This document shows positions 53,299 through 61,542 of a DNA stretch of 64,000 nucleotides, one piece after another. Below the pieces are notes generated by a model, which searched no databases, was not told the DNA's origin, and saw only the letters and a program-made list of their open reading frames with translations. Made by a program: the position numbers and the translations under genes. Location: the NCBI GenBank assembly GCA_015061625.1, contig SUWG01000006.1, positions 1 to 64,000 on the forward strand, given 5' to 3'. This stretch comes from Lentisphaerota bacterium (GTDB lineage: Bacteria; Verrucomicrobiota; Lentisphaeria; Victivallales; Victivallaceae). The stretch's first letter is position 1; the number at the start of each line of letters is the position of its first letter.

Positions 53299-56200
53299 TC
53301 ACTCAAGGTCAAGCAGGAAGATCCGGAAATTCTTTCCGGCTACCGGATAGGTGAATTCACCACCGGCAAATGCCACTTCCTGATGGGTGTCACAATCGGT
53401 GACCTTGACCACACTCAAATTGTTGAAGGTAAATATAGCATCGATTTTATCTTTATTCCAGTTGCCGACCAGCAAAAGGGCCTTTTTTCCTTTAACCAGA
53501 ATGGTCGCTTTGATATCGTCATGTGAAACGCTCAAATAATCGCTGTTGTTCCAGTAGGGCAGGAATTGTTCGATCCCGCTGTAACCGCCGAATTGTTCAT
53601 AGGCCCGGTAGACCCGCTGCTGCGGCTCTCTGGCAATGAGCGTATGGAGCATCCACGTCACTGAACCCGGCACGATGATGGAAAAGATCTCTTCGGTAAA
53701 CTTCAAATCCGTACTTCTGGAAGGAATGAAGTTGATCAGCAGACCGAATTGACGGCCGTTCCACTCGGCCCGCCATCTGCCCTCATCGAAGAAATCCAGA
53801 TAAGGTTTCTGCTGATTGACCACGGCGCCCAGATATTCGCCCTCGTTGACCAGCGAGAAAAAGTTGGCATGGGGCAGAATGTATGAGCCGCCGGTGTGAC
53901 CGATAAAGAATATCCGCCGGGTGGGGGTCTCGTACTTCTTGGCAATGCGGTACAATCTCAACTGGATCTCCCGGAATTTGTAGAGGCAGTAGGTCGGATA
54001 ACGTTTGCCATCGCGCACATAACCGGCTCCGTGCAGTTCATTGCTGTCTTTGATCGGGTGACAGAAGTCCTGATACATACCGTGTTCCAGAGTGGTGGCA
54101 AAATAACGGTCAAAACGGTAGCAGAAAAAGTTGGCCCAGCTCTGCGCCATCGGGGAAACTCTGGTTGACGGCACGACTTCCGGCCCGTCAGTACCCCAGA
54201 CATCACTGGGGGAGACGACCCAGTAACTGCGGAAAGCATTGAATTCCGGCAGCGTGATGGCGCACATATTCGGATAGAGATAACGGATCGGCATCATCGG
54301 GCGGCGGTACTGGTTGTCGCTGGTGGTAAGCCGGGTGGTATGCGCCAGATTTTCCCTTTCATAAGCTGCACCAAACATACATCCGTCAAAGCCGGGGAAG
54401 CCCTGATAGTTTTTGCCGACCCGGTTGTGCCAGCCGGAGATGAATATTTTGGCATTGGGGGCGGAGACAAAGGCGTAATTCATCCAATCCTGCGGTTCGG
54501 GGAAAGGTTTGAGCGGAGTGACCTGGAAACCGAAAACATAGTTCAGCACTCCGGGCATTTTCGGATCGGCATGGTCGATGAAATTGATCCGCAAAGTCGC
54601 TTCGCCGTTGCGGTTGCGGGTAAGAGCGATCGCCCGGTCACGGTTGTTGAGGTAGAAAAATTCATCGGATTCGCTGAACCATGTAAAGCCGCGCTCATCG
54701 TTGCCCACCCAGATACCGGGGGTGAAACGCCAGAATTGTTCATCTTTGACGAAACCGATATCGTCACGCTGCACGCCCTGTTCATTGAGGAAGGGAACGA
54801 ATTTCAGCAAAGAAGCCTCTTTGCGCATGGGAAATTCCAGATAGAGCGAATCGATCTTCACATCCTGACGGTCGATTTTGAAGTCCAGCAACGTAAAGCC
54901 GTCGAATTCAAAATTGAGCGAAACTTCGATCTTGCATCCGGCGATTTCGGCATTGCCTTTGAGGATATATTTGCCTTTGCTGGTGTAGACCGGGGTCAGA
55001 CGGATATTGCTCAAATCGTAACGTCTGCCGCCGATGACCGCCCGCAGAACCGCCTTGCTCCGCAACAGCGGATTGCCCGCCTGAAGCAACTGCTCCGGCA
55101 ATGCCCGGCGGGAGAAGTCATATTGACGCTCCCAGCAGCCGAGAATGCCGTCGGCATAGGTCACCGGAGTCCACGGAGTCGGCACATCGTTATCATCCAA
55201 ACCGCCGTTGTAATCTTTCCACGCCTGAAAATCGATATGGTAATATCCGGCGGTACAGCGCATGACCTCCCGGCCGCTCCGGGTAAAGGTCAACTGCACA
55301 TGACCGGAAGCAGAGGGCTGTTCCGCCGGGGTGATGACCACCTCTTTGGCAAAGGCGATGGTTTTGCGGGCGGAAACATTATTATCGCTGTCGAAAAAGA
55401 CCATTTCCAGTTGAGTGCCGGTGAGCATACTCTCGATCTCCGCCGAAGCGGGATAGAGCAATGCGGTCAAATTGCCATTTTCCGGATTCATCCGGAAATC
55501 GACCAGCAGATTGGGTACGGAAGTAAAAGGAATGGATATATTCAGATCACTGCCGGAAATTTTCAACGAGTACTGCATGGGGACATCGGCCCGCTGCAAA
55601 GTCACGGTGCCGCCATTGGCAGTCAGGGCAACTTCCTGAACTTTCTGACCGTTGCAACTTAATTCAGCCTTGCCGCCTTTGGGGAAAGAGCCGGAAATTT
55701 CCAGTCGGGTATCATTCTGAACCACGCTTGCACCGCTGCCGGCTCCGGGCGCACTCAAAATCAGATCGCTGAATTTCTGAAAATCGTGAAAGTGACCGCC
55801 CAGCAGGTTGTTGGAGTAATAGACCCGGCTGCTTCCGGCGTTGCAGAGAGTTTTGCCCAGCGAAAAGATCAGTCTGGTTCCGGCGGTGAATTTTTCCAGA
55901 CCAAGGTCAGCAGCGGGAATGGCGATATCCATGCAGAACATACCGTCAGATAAACTTACCGTATGCCGGGAATTGCCGTTCCAGTTGCCCACCCGGCCGA
56001 TACCGTCATAGACGTCACCGGAACCGTTGAAAACATAGTGGCGGTATTGATCGTTGCGCCCGGTGCCGAGGTAGACTTCCCAGCAGTCATCCCGGTACAA
56101 TTCACCATCCCGTCCGCGCTGGGTCATACTGCGGGTACGGCCGTTGAGCGGCTCCTGAATACGGATATAGAGGTGGTTTTCATCGTAGGTGAGGAAATAT

Positions 56201-57108
56201 ACCGTGCCGTTAAGGTCACTGCTCCAGAGTTTGCGGTTGTTGTAAAAAGTATTGTAGCGTGCCGCATTTTCCCACGGGGTACGGCAATCCATCGCCGGGG
56301 CGGAAGTTGCGGCAGTGGCACTCAAGGTGTTGTTGCCGCCGGTTTCCGGAGTGTAGAAGCGGTAATATTCGGTGCGCACCTGATCGGCGAGCAATTCGCA
56401 GTTGTAGATTTTCAATTCATCAATGACCGTGTGACTGACGGCAGTATTGTTCCAGCGACTGGATGGGCCGATGGTGAAAAGAGCCGGAATGGTCTGCGGA
56501 ATGAATTTATCATCGAGCGTTCTTTCCTGCATCAATTTGCCGTCGATATAGATCCGCTGACGGCTCTCTTTGCCGATGTAGGTCTGCCCGCCTGCGCGCC
56601 AGGTGATGACCACATGATGCCACTGATTTCTTTTCCACTGCGGCACTCTGGCGTGGACGATCTGGATATCGGTCTTGCGCTCGGCCGGATTGATCCGGCC
56701 GCTGGAAAACCAGAAAAATCCGTTGGGGCCGTTATATTTGTAGAAACGGAAACCCTGATTGGATGGTTCTGCGGCATCAAAGAGGAAGACCCAGCCGGGG
56801 GTATTGCCATCGTAATCCAGCGGCTTCATCCAGAATGAAACACTGCCCTCAAGTTTGGAAAAGTTCCCGGCGGTGGGAAATTGCAGATTATGCAGTTTAT
56901 CGTCGTTGCCGACCAGCAATCCTTTGCCGGAAATACCCTCGACGGTGCGGGCATTATTATTCTTTGCCGCTTTACTTCCGGCGGCAAAATCCGCACTCAT
57001 GTCGCTTGATTCAAAGGTGTGATGAAAGATCATTCCATCGCTTCTCGGCGCATCGGCAAAGGCAGCCGCCACCAGAAAAAAGGCACAAAAGGCCCACAGT
57101 TTTTTCAT
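53299..57108 (-). CDS. Giant secreted LamG/CBM9/DUF6067-like hydrolase
   Basis: A 1269-aa exported protein. Signal peptide (KKLWAFCAFFLVAAAFADA); LamG about 25-240 (GSVSFWMKPLDYDG, NQWHHVVITWRAGGQTYIG, RIYIDGKLMQERTL); CBM9-like about 265-460 (AARYNTFYNNRKLWSSDLNG, RDDCWEVYLGTG); beta-rich linkers; then a large C-terminal region (about 620-1269) with a TIM-barrel feel (GIWVGNDERGFTWFSESDEF, YGAAYERENLA, MYQDFCHPIKDSNE, RIFFIGHTGG), like DUF6067-type hydrolases. That last name is from memory and uncertain. ATG 57108 is preceded by AAGGA. Confidence 0.75.
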   Translation of the reverse strand: MKKLWAFCAFFLVAAAFADAPRSDGMIFHHTFESSDMSADFAAGSKAAKNNNARTVEGISGKGLLVGNDDKLHNLQFPTAGNFSKLEGSVSFWMKPLDYDGNTPGWVFLFDAAEPSNQGFRFYKYNGPNGFFWFSSGRINPAERKTDIQIVHARVPQWKRNQWHHVVITWRAGGQTYIGKESRQRIYIDGKLMQERTLDDKFIPQTIPALFTIGPSSRWNNTAVSHTVIDELKIYNCELLADQVRTEYYRFYTPETGGNNTLSATAATSAPAMDCRTPWENAARYNTFYNNRKLWSSDLNGTVYFLTYDENHLYIRIQEPLNGRTRSMTQRGRDGELYRDDCWEVYLGTGRNDQYRHYVFNGSGDVYDGIGRVGNWNGNSRHTVSLSDGMFCMDIAIPAADLGLEKFTAGTRLIFSLGKTLCNAGSSRVYYSNNLLGGHFHDFQKFSDLILSAPGAGSGASVVQNDTRLEISGSFPKGGKAELSCNGQKVQEVALTANGGTVTLQRADVPMQYSLKISGSDLNISIPFTSVPNLLVDFRMNPENGNLTALLYPASAEIESMLTGTQLEMVFFDSDNNVSARKTIAFAKEVVITPAEQPSASGHVQLTFTRSGREVMRCTAGYYHIDFQAWKDYNGGLDDNDVPTPWTPVTYADGILGCWERQYDFSRRALPEQLLQAGNPLLRSKAVLRAVIGGRRYDLSNIRLTPVYTSKGKYILKGNAEIAGCKIEVSLNFEFDGFTLLDFKIDRQDVKIDSLYLEFPMRKEASLLKFVPFLNEQGVQRDDIGFVKDEQFWRFTPGIWVGNDERGFTWFSESDEFFYLNNRDRAIALTRNRNGEATLRINFIDHADPKMPGVLNYVFGFQVTPLKPFPEPQDWMNYAFVSAPNAKIFISGWHNRVGKNYQGFPGFDGCMFGAAYERENLAHTTRLTTSDNQYRRPMMPIRYLYPNMCAITLPEFNAFRSYWVVSPSDVWGTDGPEVVPSTRVSPMAQSWANFFCYRFDRYFATTLEHGMYQDFCHPIKDSNELHGAGYVRDGKRYPTYCLYKFREIQLRLYRIAKKYETPTRRIFFIGHTGGSYILPHANFFSLVNEGEYLGAVVNQQKPYLDFFDEGRWRAEWNGRQFGLLINFIPSRSTDLKFTEEIFSIIVPGSVTWMLHTLIAREPQQRVYRAYEQFGGYSGIEQFLPYWNNSDYLSVSHDDIKATILVKGKKALLLVGNWNKDKIDAIFTFNNLSVVKVTDCDTHQEVAFAGGEFTYPVAGKNFRIFLLDLE

Positions 57109-57129
57109 TTTCTGAAATTCCTTAATATG

Positions 57130-57397
57130 TTTTTGGTTCTTGTGACAAATTTTTACTGCGGTGGCGGCTTGCGGGTAATCTCGCGCCTTGCTCTTGCGCC
57201 GCAACAGTCGAGTACACAGTACACTCCTGTTGCGTACTCATCGCAAAACCCGACCTTCCTCCGCAATCCATCCATCAGTCTTCGCATAAAGCTGCGCCCG
57301 GACAAGCCGGTTGGAACTGACCCATGCAGATCTGGTTGAAAAATCACAACTTCTGTGATATATTTTTGGTTCTTGTGACAAATTTTTGCTGCGGTGG
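57130..57397 (-). repeat. Leader with direct repeats around an IR1 element and an operator-like palindrome
   Basis: A 35-bp segment (TTTTTGGTTCTTGTGACAAA, then TTTTTNCTGCGGTGG) occurs at 57130-57164 and again at 57363-57397 with one difference. Between them lie an inverted IR1 copy (57157-57277) and a 17-bp inverted repeat ATCACA-N5-TGTGAT at 57343-57359, close to the one in leader L1. The 366-bp spacer 57109-57474 has no gene. Confidence 0.6.
57157..57277 (-). repeat. IR1 palindromic element, copy g (inverted)
   Basis: On the minus strand GGATGGATTGCGGAGGAAGG, then CAGGAGTGTACTGTGTACTCGA and ATTACCCGCAAGCCGCC, the same order of landmarks as copy f. Confidence 0.7.
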
Positions 57398-57417
57398 TAC
57401 TGCATCCACCGGATATT

Positions 57418-57466
57418 ACGGGGCGTTACATCAGCGATAAATATTTGCTGTTTCACGCCCCGCAAA
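57418..57466 (-). terminator. Possible terminator/attenuator after the pseudopilin
   Basis: CGGGGCGT and ACGCCCCG arms flank a 30-nt interior with a second small stem, starting 9 nt after the pseudopilin stop. No T-run follows, so it may only slow the polymerase before the 1269-aa gene. Confidence 0.35.
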
Positions 57467-57474
57467 GCAGAGGA

Positions 57475-58239
57475 TCACCAGGTGTGACCCTCTTTGTCAG
57501 CCTCATAGTAATAACATTTGTCGGTACTGGTGGAGTATTTCCATACTTCATCAAGTTTGCGCATGGAAACTGATCCATCGCACCAGGTGAATCCGCTGTT
57601 GCCCTGATGACGCTGATCACGGATCTTGTCACCGGCAGTATGCCGCGGACAGGCACCGGTCGGATGGGTGGTTTCTGAACCGGGAATAGCATAAATATTA
57701 TCCTGAAACATGATCGTTTGACTGGGAGCCTGAATAGTCACCCGTTTACGCGGCGGCTGAACACCATTGGCGACCATCATGTGACGGTTGTATCCGTAAG
57801 TAACTTCCGTTTTGACGGTGTAAGTATCACCGTTACTGCCGATATATCCGTACCAGATACCATAAACCGCCATATCATCAGCCGGCCGGGTCGGTTCGAT
57901 CGTGGCACTCGGACAGGCGGCCAATTCCGAAAAAGAGTAAATCGTGCCGGTGCCGCCATGCAAAAATGAGTACAAAGCACCGACATAATAGAGCGTATTA
58001 CCGGTAATCGTGGATGAGTGCGGCAATACATGATCGTCGTAGGCATCGGCATACATGGCCGTTTGAGTGCCGAGTTGTTTGAGGTTGTTCACGCAACTTG
58101 CCTGACGGCCGCGTTCACGGGCGGAATTGAGTGCCGGAAGCAGAATTGCCGCCAGAATGGCGATGATCGCAATGACCACGAGCAGTTCGATAAGAGTAAA
58201 CCGTCTACGGTTTACTCCACCATGGTGGAACTTTTTCAT
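57475..58239 (-). CDS. H-X9-DG pseudopilin
   Basis: A 254-aa pilin-like protein: [13 protein letters not shown], then [20 protein letters not shown] (14-33) and [12 protein letters not shown]; globular C-terminal part ending in His211-X9-Asp221-Gly ([13 protein letters not shown]). Arg, not Gly, precedes the Phe. The codons for [11 protein letters not shown] are two palindromes (see 58194-58229). AAAGGGAAAG precedes the ATG. It lies 73 nt after the GntR/LacI-like regulator and 366 nt before the 1269-aa hydrolase, all on the minus strand. Confidence 0.9.
   Translation of the reverse strand: MKKFHHGGVNRRRFTLIELLVVIAIIAILAAILLPALNSARERGRQASCVNNLKQLGTQTAMYADAYDDHVLPHSSTITGNTLYYVGALYSFLHGGTGTIYSFSELAACPSATIEPTRPADDMAVYGIWYGYIGSNGDTYTVKTEVTYGYNRHMMVANGVQPPRKRVTIQAPSQTIMFQDNIYAIPGSETTHPTGACPRHTAGDKIRDQRHQGNSGFTWCDGSVSMRKLDEVWKYSTSTDKCYYYEADKEGHTW
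58194..58229. repeat. Double palindrome in pseudopilin N-terminal codons
   Basis: GAGTAAACCG-TCTA-CGGTTTACTC (58194-58217) overlaps TCCACCATGGTGGA (58216-58229). The TTTACTC/GAGTAAA arms are the same as at 31138-31213 and 48893-48916, although spacers and neighbouring codons differ. Confidence 0.85.
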
Positions 58240-58312
58240 AACTTTCCCTTTCCTGTTTGGTTAAAGTTTTTTGGAGGCAATATTTTTGCGGCGGTTGCCG
58301 CGGTTATAATTT

Positions 58313-59371
58313 TCAACTTGTCTGACGCACCACCAGAGCCGGTGCCATGCGGATACACAACGATTTATCTTCACTGTAAGCCATATTCACCAGTGCTTCA
58401 CCGATCTCTTTGAATGGCAAATGCACCGTCGTCATATTTTCCGGCAGATCATAATAAGCCCGGCCGACATCGTCGATGCCGGTCACCGCAAATGCCGGAA
58501 TACGTCTGCCGGAATCTTCCACCGCCTGCATCACCCCCAACGCCCGCAAATCGGTACTGCAGGCAATGGCTGTCAATTCCGGATCGGCAGCAATCATTTT
58601 CATCGCCGCCTGATAAGCACTCTCATCATCGCCATCCGGCAGAAACGCCATCCGCGATAAGGGGCAGCTCAACCCGGCATCCCGCATCGCCGCACAAAAT
58701 CCCTTGTGACGGCTGGAGTTGCGTTTGTCACCGATAAAACCGATCTGCCGGTGGCCGCGGGCGATCAGATGGGAAACTGCATCATACTGCGCCTGTTCCG
58801 TATCCAGCCACACCTGCTTGATGTTGCGGGTAAGTTTGTGATGCTTGGCATAAATGGCGTAGGAGAGATTCTTTTTGATGCAGTATTCGATCTGTGCTTC
58901 AAAGCGGTCATATTCCAGAAAGATGAATGCGGCATTGGGCATCGTCGCCAGATGACGGAATTCCGGCCCGTCGGAAGGAATGGTGATCAGATTGACACTG
59001 CCGCCGTGTTCACCGGTGGATTTGGCGATCCCGGAAAAAATATCCTGCAAAGCGAACCAGGTACCCGGATTGTAATCCCGGTGAAAAACCTCCTGACAGG
59101 AAACTACACAGAAAATCATCTGCAGATCACTATGCGGGCGTTTCTGCTGTTTTTCCCGCACAAAAGTTCCCTTGCCCGGCACACTGTAAAGCACTCCCTC
59201 ATCAAAAAGCGGCACCATCGCTCTGGTCAACGTCGCCTGACTGACCTGATAATGCTCCATAAGGTATTTGATTGTATGGAAACGATTGCCGGAGAAATGT
59301 CCGGTTTTCAACTCCTCCCGGAGCAGAGCAGTCAACTGCTCATGTTTGCAACTGTTCTGGATGACCGCCAT
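58313..59371 (-). CDS. GntR-type regulator with LacI-like sensor domain
   Basis: A 352-aa regulator. N-terminal winged helix (about 1-72: FHTIKYLMEHYQVSQATLTR, then VPGKGTFVRE) joined to a LacI/periplasmic-binding sensor (about 80-350: ARGHRQIGFIGDKRNSSRHK, GFCAAMRDAG, ELTAIACSTDLRALGVMQAV, VTGIDDVGRAYYDLPENMTT). This is the AraR-type architecture that senses sugars. It lies upstream of, and on the same strand as, a pseudopilin and hydrolase genes, and diverges from the epimerase/phosphoesterase pair, so it probably controls both. Confidence 0.9.
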   Translation of the reverse strand: MAVIQNSCKHEQLTALLREELKTGHFSGNRFHTIKYLMEHYQVSQATLTRAMVPLFDEGVLYSVPGKGTFVREKQQKRPHSDLQMIFCVVSCQEVFHRDYNPGTWFALQDIFSGIAKSTGEHGGSVNLITIPSDGPEFRHLATMPNAAFIFLEYDRFEAQIEYCIKKNLSYAIYAKHHKLTRNIKQVWLDTEQAQYDAVSHLIARGHRQIGFIGDKRNSSRHKGFCAAMRDAGLSCPLSRMAFLPDGDDESAYQAAMKMIAADPELTAIACSTDLRALGVMQAVEDSGRRIPAFAVTGIDDVGRAYYDLPENMTTVHLPFKEIGEALVNMAYSEDKSLCIRMAPALVVRQTS

Positions 59372-59485
59372 AAAAAATAGTTCCCCTGACCGGTGAATTC
59401 ATATCGCATATCGATATAATTTACCACCTGTTTCAATATTTCGCAAGTGCCGGATGAAATTTTTTGCAAATTTTATTTTGACCGC

Positions 59486-59514
59486 TTGATTTAATTTTTT
59501 TTACCGGTTATAGT
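59486..59514 (+). promoter_or_regulatory. Promoter of the epimerase/phosphoesterase operon
   Basis: TTGATT at 59486-59491, 17-bp spacer, TATAGT at 59509-59514. Confidence 0.65.
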
Positions 59515-59560
59515 ATATTCCCTGTCAGATACATAAAAAAAGTGAAAGGTATGTGAAACT

Positions 59561-60457
59561 ATGTATAAATACGCTGGCAGTTTCCCGGTCGATATGATGG
59601 CAGAAAAAAATTGGCAGGATGCTTTCGCCCGTTCCGCTTTGAACCGGGTCGAAATCTCCACCGCCGCCACCCCGGAAAAAGAGGTTTGTTCCAAATTGGT
59701 CAGAGAATTGACCGCCATGAAAAATGACGGCACCTTTGAAGCAGCAAGTCTGCATTTGCCCTACGGTCCGTTTGATGAGATCAACCCGTCGGCATTGGAT
59801 GAATCCCTGCGGAAAAGCACCGTGGCACACTTTTCTGAATATATCCGCCGCTTTGAAGCTCTGGCGATCCCCCTTGTCACCATCCACTGCAGCGGCGAAC
59901 CCAATGAGTCCGATCCCGCCGGCCGCCGGAAACGCATCGATCAGATGCGCCGCAGTTGTGAGGAATTCATGCCGCTGCTCGATGAGTTGGATATGACCTT
60001 GAATCTGGAACTGCTCCCCCGTTCATGCATCGGCAACATCCCGGAAGAATTGATCGCCATGAGCGAAAATTTCCCCGAAAACCGTATCGGTATCATCCTC
60101 GATGTCAATCACGGCATGAACCGGGGAAAAGAGATCCCGGCATGGATAAAGATGTGCGGCACCAGATTGCGGGCGTTGCATATCTCCGATTACGACAACG
60201 TCGATGAATGTCACTGGCAGGTCGGTGAAGGTATGCTCGACTGGGAAGCGATCATCGACGAAATCAAAGTTGCCAAACAGGATTTGACCGTCATTATCGA
60301 AGTGAAGCATCCGGCGATCCCCGGTCACCGCACCTACAAGATCGATCCGGCATACTCCATTCTCAATATTGAACGCAACTGTATGAAACTGGAATACGCC
60401 GGAGAAATGCAGAATTTACTTGATAAGATCAGAATGCAGAATTTCCAAAGTAAATAA
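59561..60457 (+). CDS. Sugar phosphate isomerase/epimerase (TIM barrel)
   Basis: A 298-aa AP-endonuclease-2-fold protein: LNRVEISTAATPE, ASLHLPYGP, LVTIHCSGEPN (His), LNLELLPRS (Glu), GIILDVNHGMNRG (Asp, His), RALHISDYDN (His), and WQVGEGMLDWEAI, then VIIEVKHP (Glu). These are metal ligands typical of xylose-isomerase-like enzymes. The substrate is unknown. The phosphoesterase gene starts 9 nt later; the regulator is divergent. Confidence 0.87.
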   Translation: MYKYAGSFPVDMMAEKNWQDAFARSALNRVEISTAATPEKEVCSKLVRELTAMKNDGTFEAASLHLPYGPFDEINPSALDESLRKSTVAHFSEYIRRFEALAIPLVTIHCSGEPNESDPAGRRKRIDQMRRSCEEFMPLLDELDMTLNLELLPRSCIGNIPEELIAMSENFPENRIGIILDVNHGMNRGKEIPAWIKMCGTRLRALHISDYDNVDECHWQVGEGMLDWEAIIDEIKVAKQDLTVIIEVKHPAIPGHRTYKIDPAYSILNIERNCMKLEYAGEMQNLLDKIRMQNFQSK

Positions 60458-60466
60458 GGTACGTTT

Positions 60467-61420
60467 ATGGCTTCAGTAAAATTTCTGGCATTTGCCGACC
60501 TCCACCACTATCCGCAGGCCTTCTACACTTATGCCCCGGAAAGGCTGGCGGCCATCCGTGGCCGGGCCATTGCCGAAAAGGTCGATTTCGTCATCAGTCT
60601 GGGAGATTTCAGTTGCGGAAAATCGCAGGATCTGCTGATTGAATATGCCGCATTTCCCATGAAAACTTACCATGTTTTCGGCAACCATGACACTGATGAT
60701 ATACCTTTGAGTGAAGCATTGAAAAATTTCAATATGCCGGGCAAAGGGTATTATTTCTTTGACTGCAATGACTTCCGTTTCATCGTGCTGGATAATAATT
60801 ATGTGGAGATCGACGGCAGGATCGTGCATTTTGAGTTGGGCAACTACTATCCACACCCCAATACCAGAGAGATCCTGCCGGCCGAACAGGTGGTATTTCT
60901 GCGGGAAACCATCGCTTCATCGCCGTATCCGTGCGTGTTATTCAGTCACTCCAGCATTGAGCGTGAATGTGATCAGGCCCCCGGCCGTCCATTCCGGTCG
61001 GCGATCATCAACCGTCAGGAGATCATCGACATCATCGATCAGGCCAATGAAAAAACCCCCGGCAAAGTACGCATGGCGGTCAATGGCCACTATCACCGGG
61101 ATTTTCTGCGGATCCTGGATAAGGTGGTTTACATGGATCTGAATTCGGCTTCGATGGAGTGGATCAATAATCCCCACGATTTCTACGATAAAGAGATCAC
61201 AGAAAAACACTCCTACGCAGCCAATACGGTCATTTACAATGAACCGCTTTACGCCGTCATCACCCTTGATTCCGACGGTACCATGCAGATCGACGGCATG
61301 AAAGGCACTTTCTATAAAAATGTCACCCGGGAAATGACCGATAATCCGCCATGCGACCGCTCCGGCAGACCATGCACCGCCAATGTGCAATCGGTTAAAA
61401 TGAAAATGTTCTACGATTGA
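60467..61420 (+). CDS. Calcineurin-like metallophosphoesterase
   Basis: A 317-aa cytoplasmic phosphoesterase with all five motifs: ADLHHYP (Asp11, His13), SLGDFS (Asp47), FGNHDTD (Asn73, His74, Asp75), LFSHSSIE and VNGHYHRDF. It resembles the 3',5'-cAMP/cyclic phosphodiesterase-like branch, but a sugar phosphate is as likely given its operon. Followed by a terminator. Confidence 0.9.
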   Translation: MASVKFLAFADLHHYPQAFYTYAPERLAAIRGRAIAEKVDFVISLGDFSCGKSQDLLIEYAAFPMKTYHVFGNHDTDDIPLSEALKNFNMPGKGYYFFDCNDFRFIVLDNNYVEIDGRIVHFELGNYYPHPNTREILPAEQVVFLRETIASSPYPCVLFSHSSIERECDQAPGRPFRSAIINRQEIIDIIDQANEKTPGKVRMAVNGHYHRDFLRILDKVVYMDLNSASMEWINNPHDFYDKEITEKHSYAANTVIYNEPLYAVITLDSDGTMQIDGMKGTFYKNVTREMTDNPPCDRSGRPCTANVQSVKMKMFYD

Positions 61421-61439
61421 TCGTTTTTTGGTCGGTTAC

Positions 61440-61475
61440 ACCCTGCCATATTTACGGCAGGGTTTTCTTTTTTTT
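61440..61475 (+). terminator. Intrinsic terminator
   Basis: ACCCTGCC (61440-61447) with GGCAGGGT (61456-61463), then a T-rich tail to 61475. Confidence 0.9.
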
Positions 61476-61487
61476 AAGTGTCCACTC

Positions 61488-61516
61488 TTGCAAAACTTAC
61501 TTGGGTCATATATAAT
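61488..61516 (+). promoter_or_regulatory. Promoter of the second GntR/LacI-like regulator
   Basis: TTGCAA at 61488-61493, 17-bp spacer, TATAAT at 61511-61516. AGTATAC overlaps the probable start site and may be an operator for autoregulation. Confidence 0.75.
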
Positions 61517-61542
61517 ACTAGCAGTATACACTCGGGGAAGTC

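Noticed and set aside
54340-55662. 440-aa plus-strand frame
   Set aside because: Antisense shadow inside the 1269-aa hydrolase gene, which has a signal peptide and recognisable modules.
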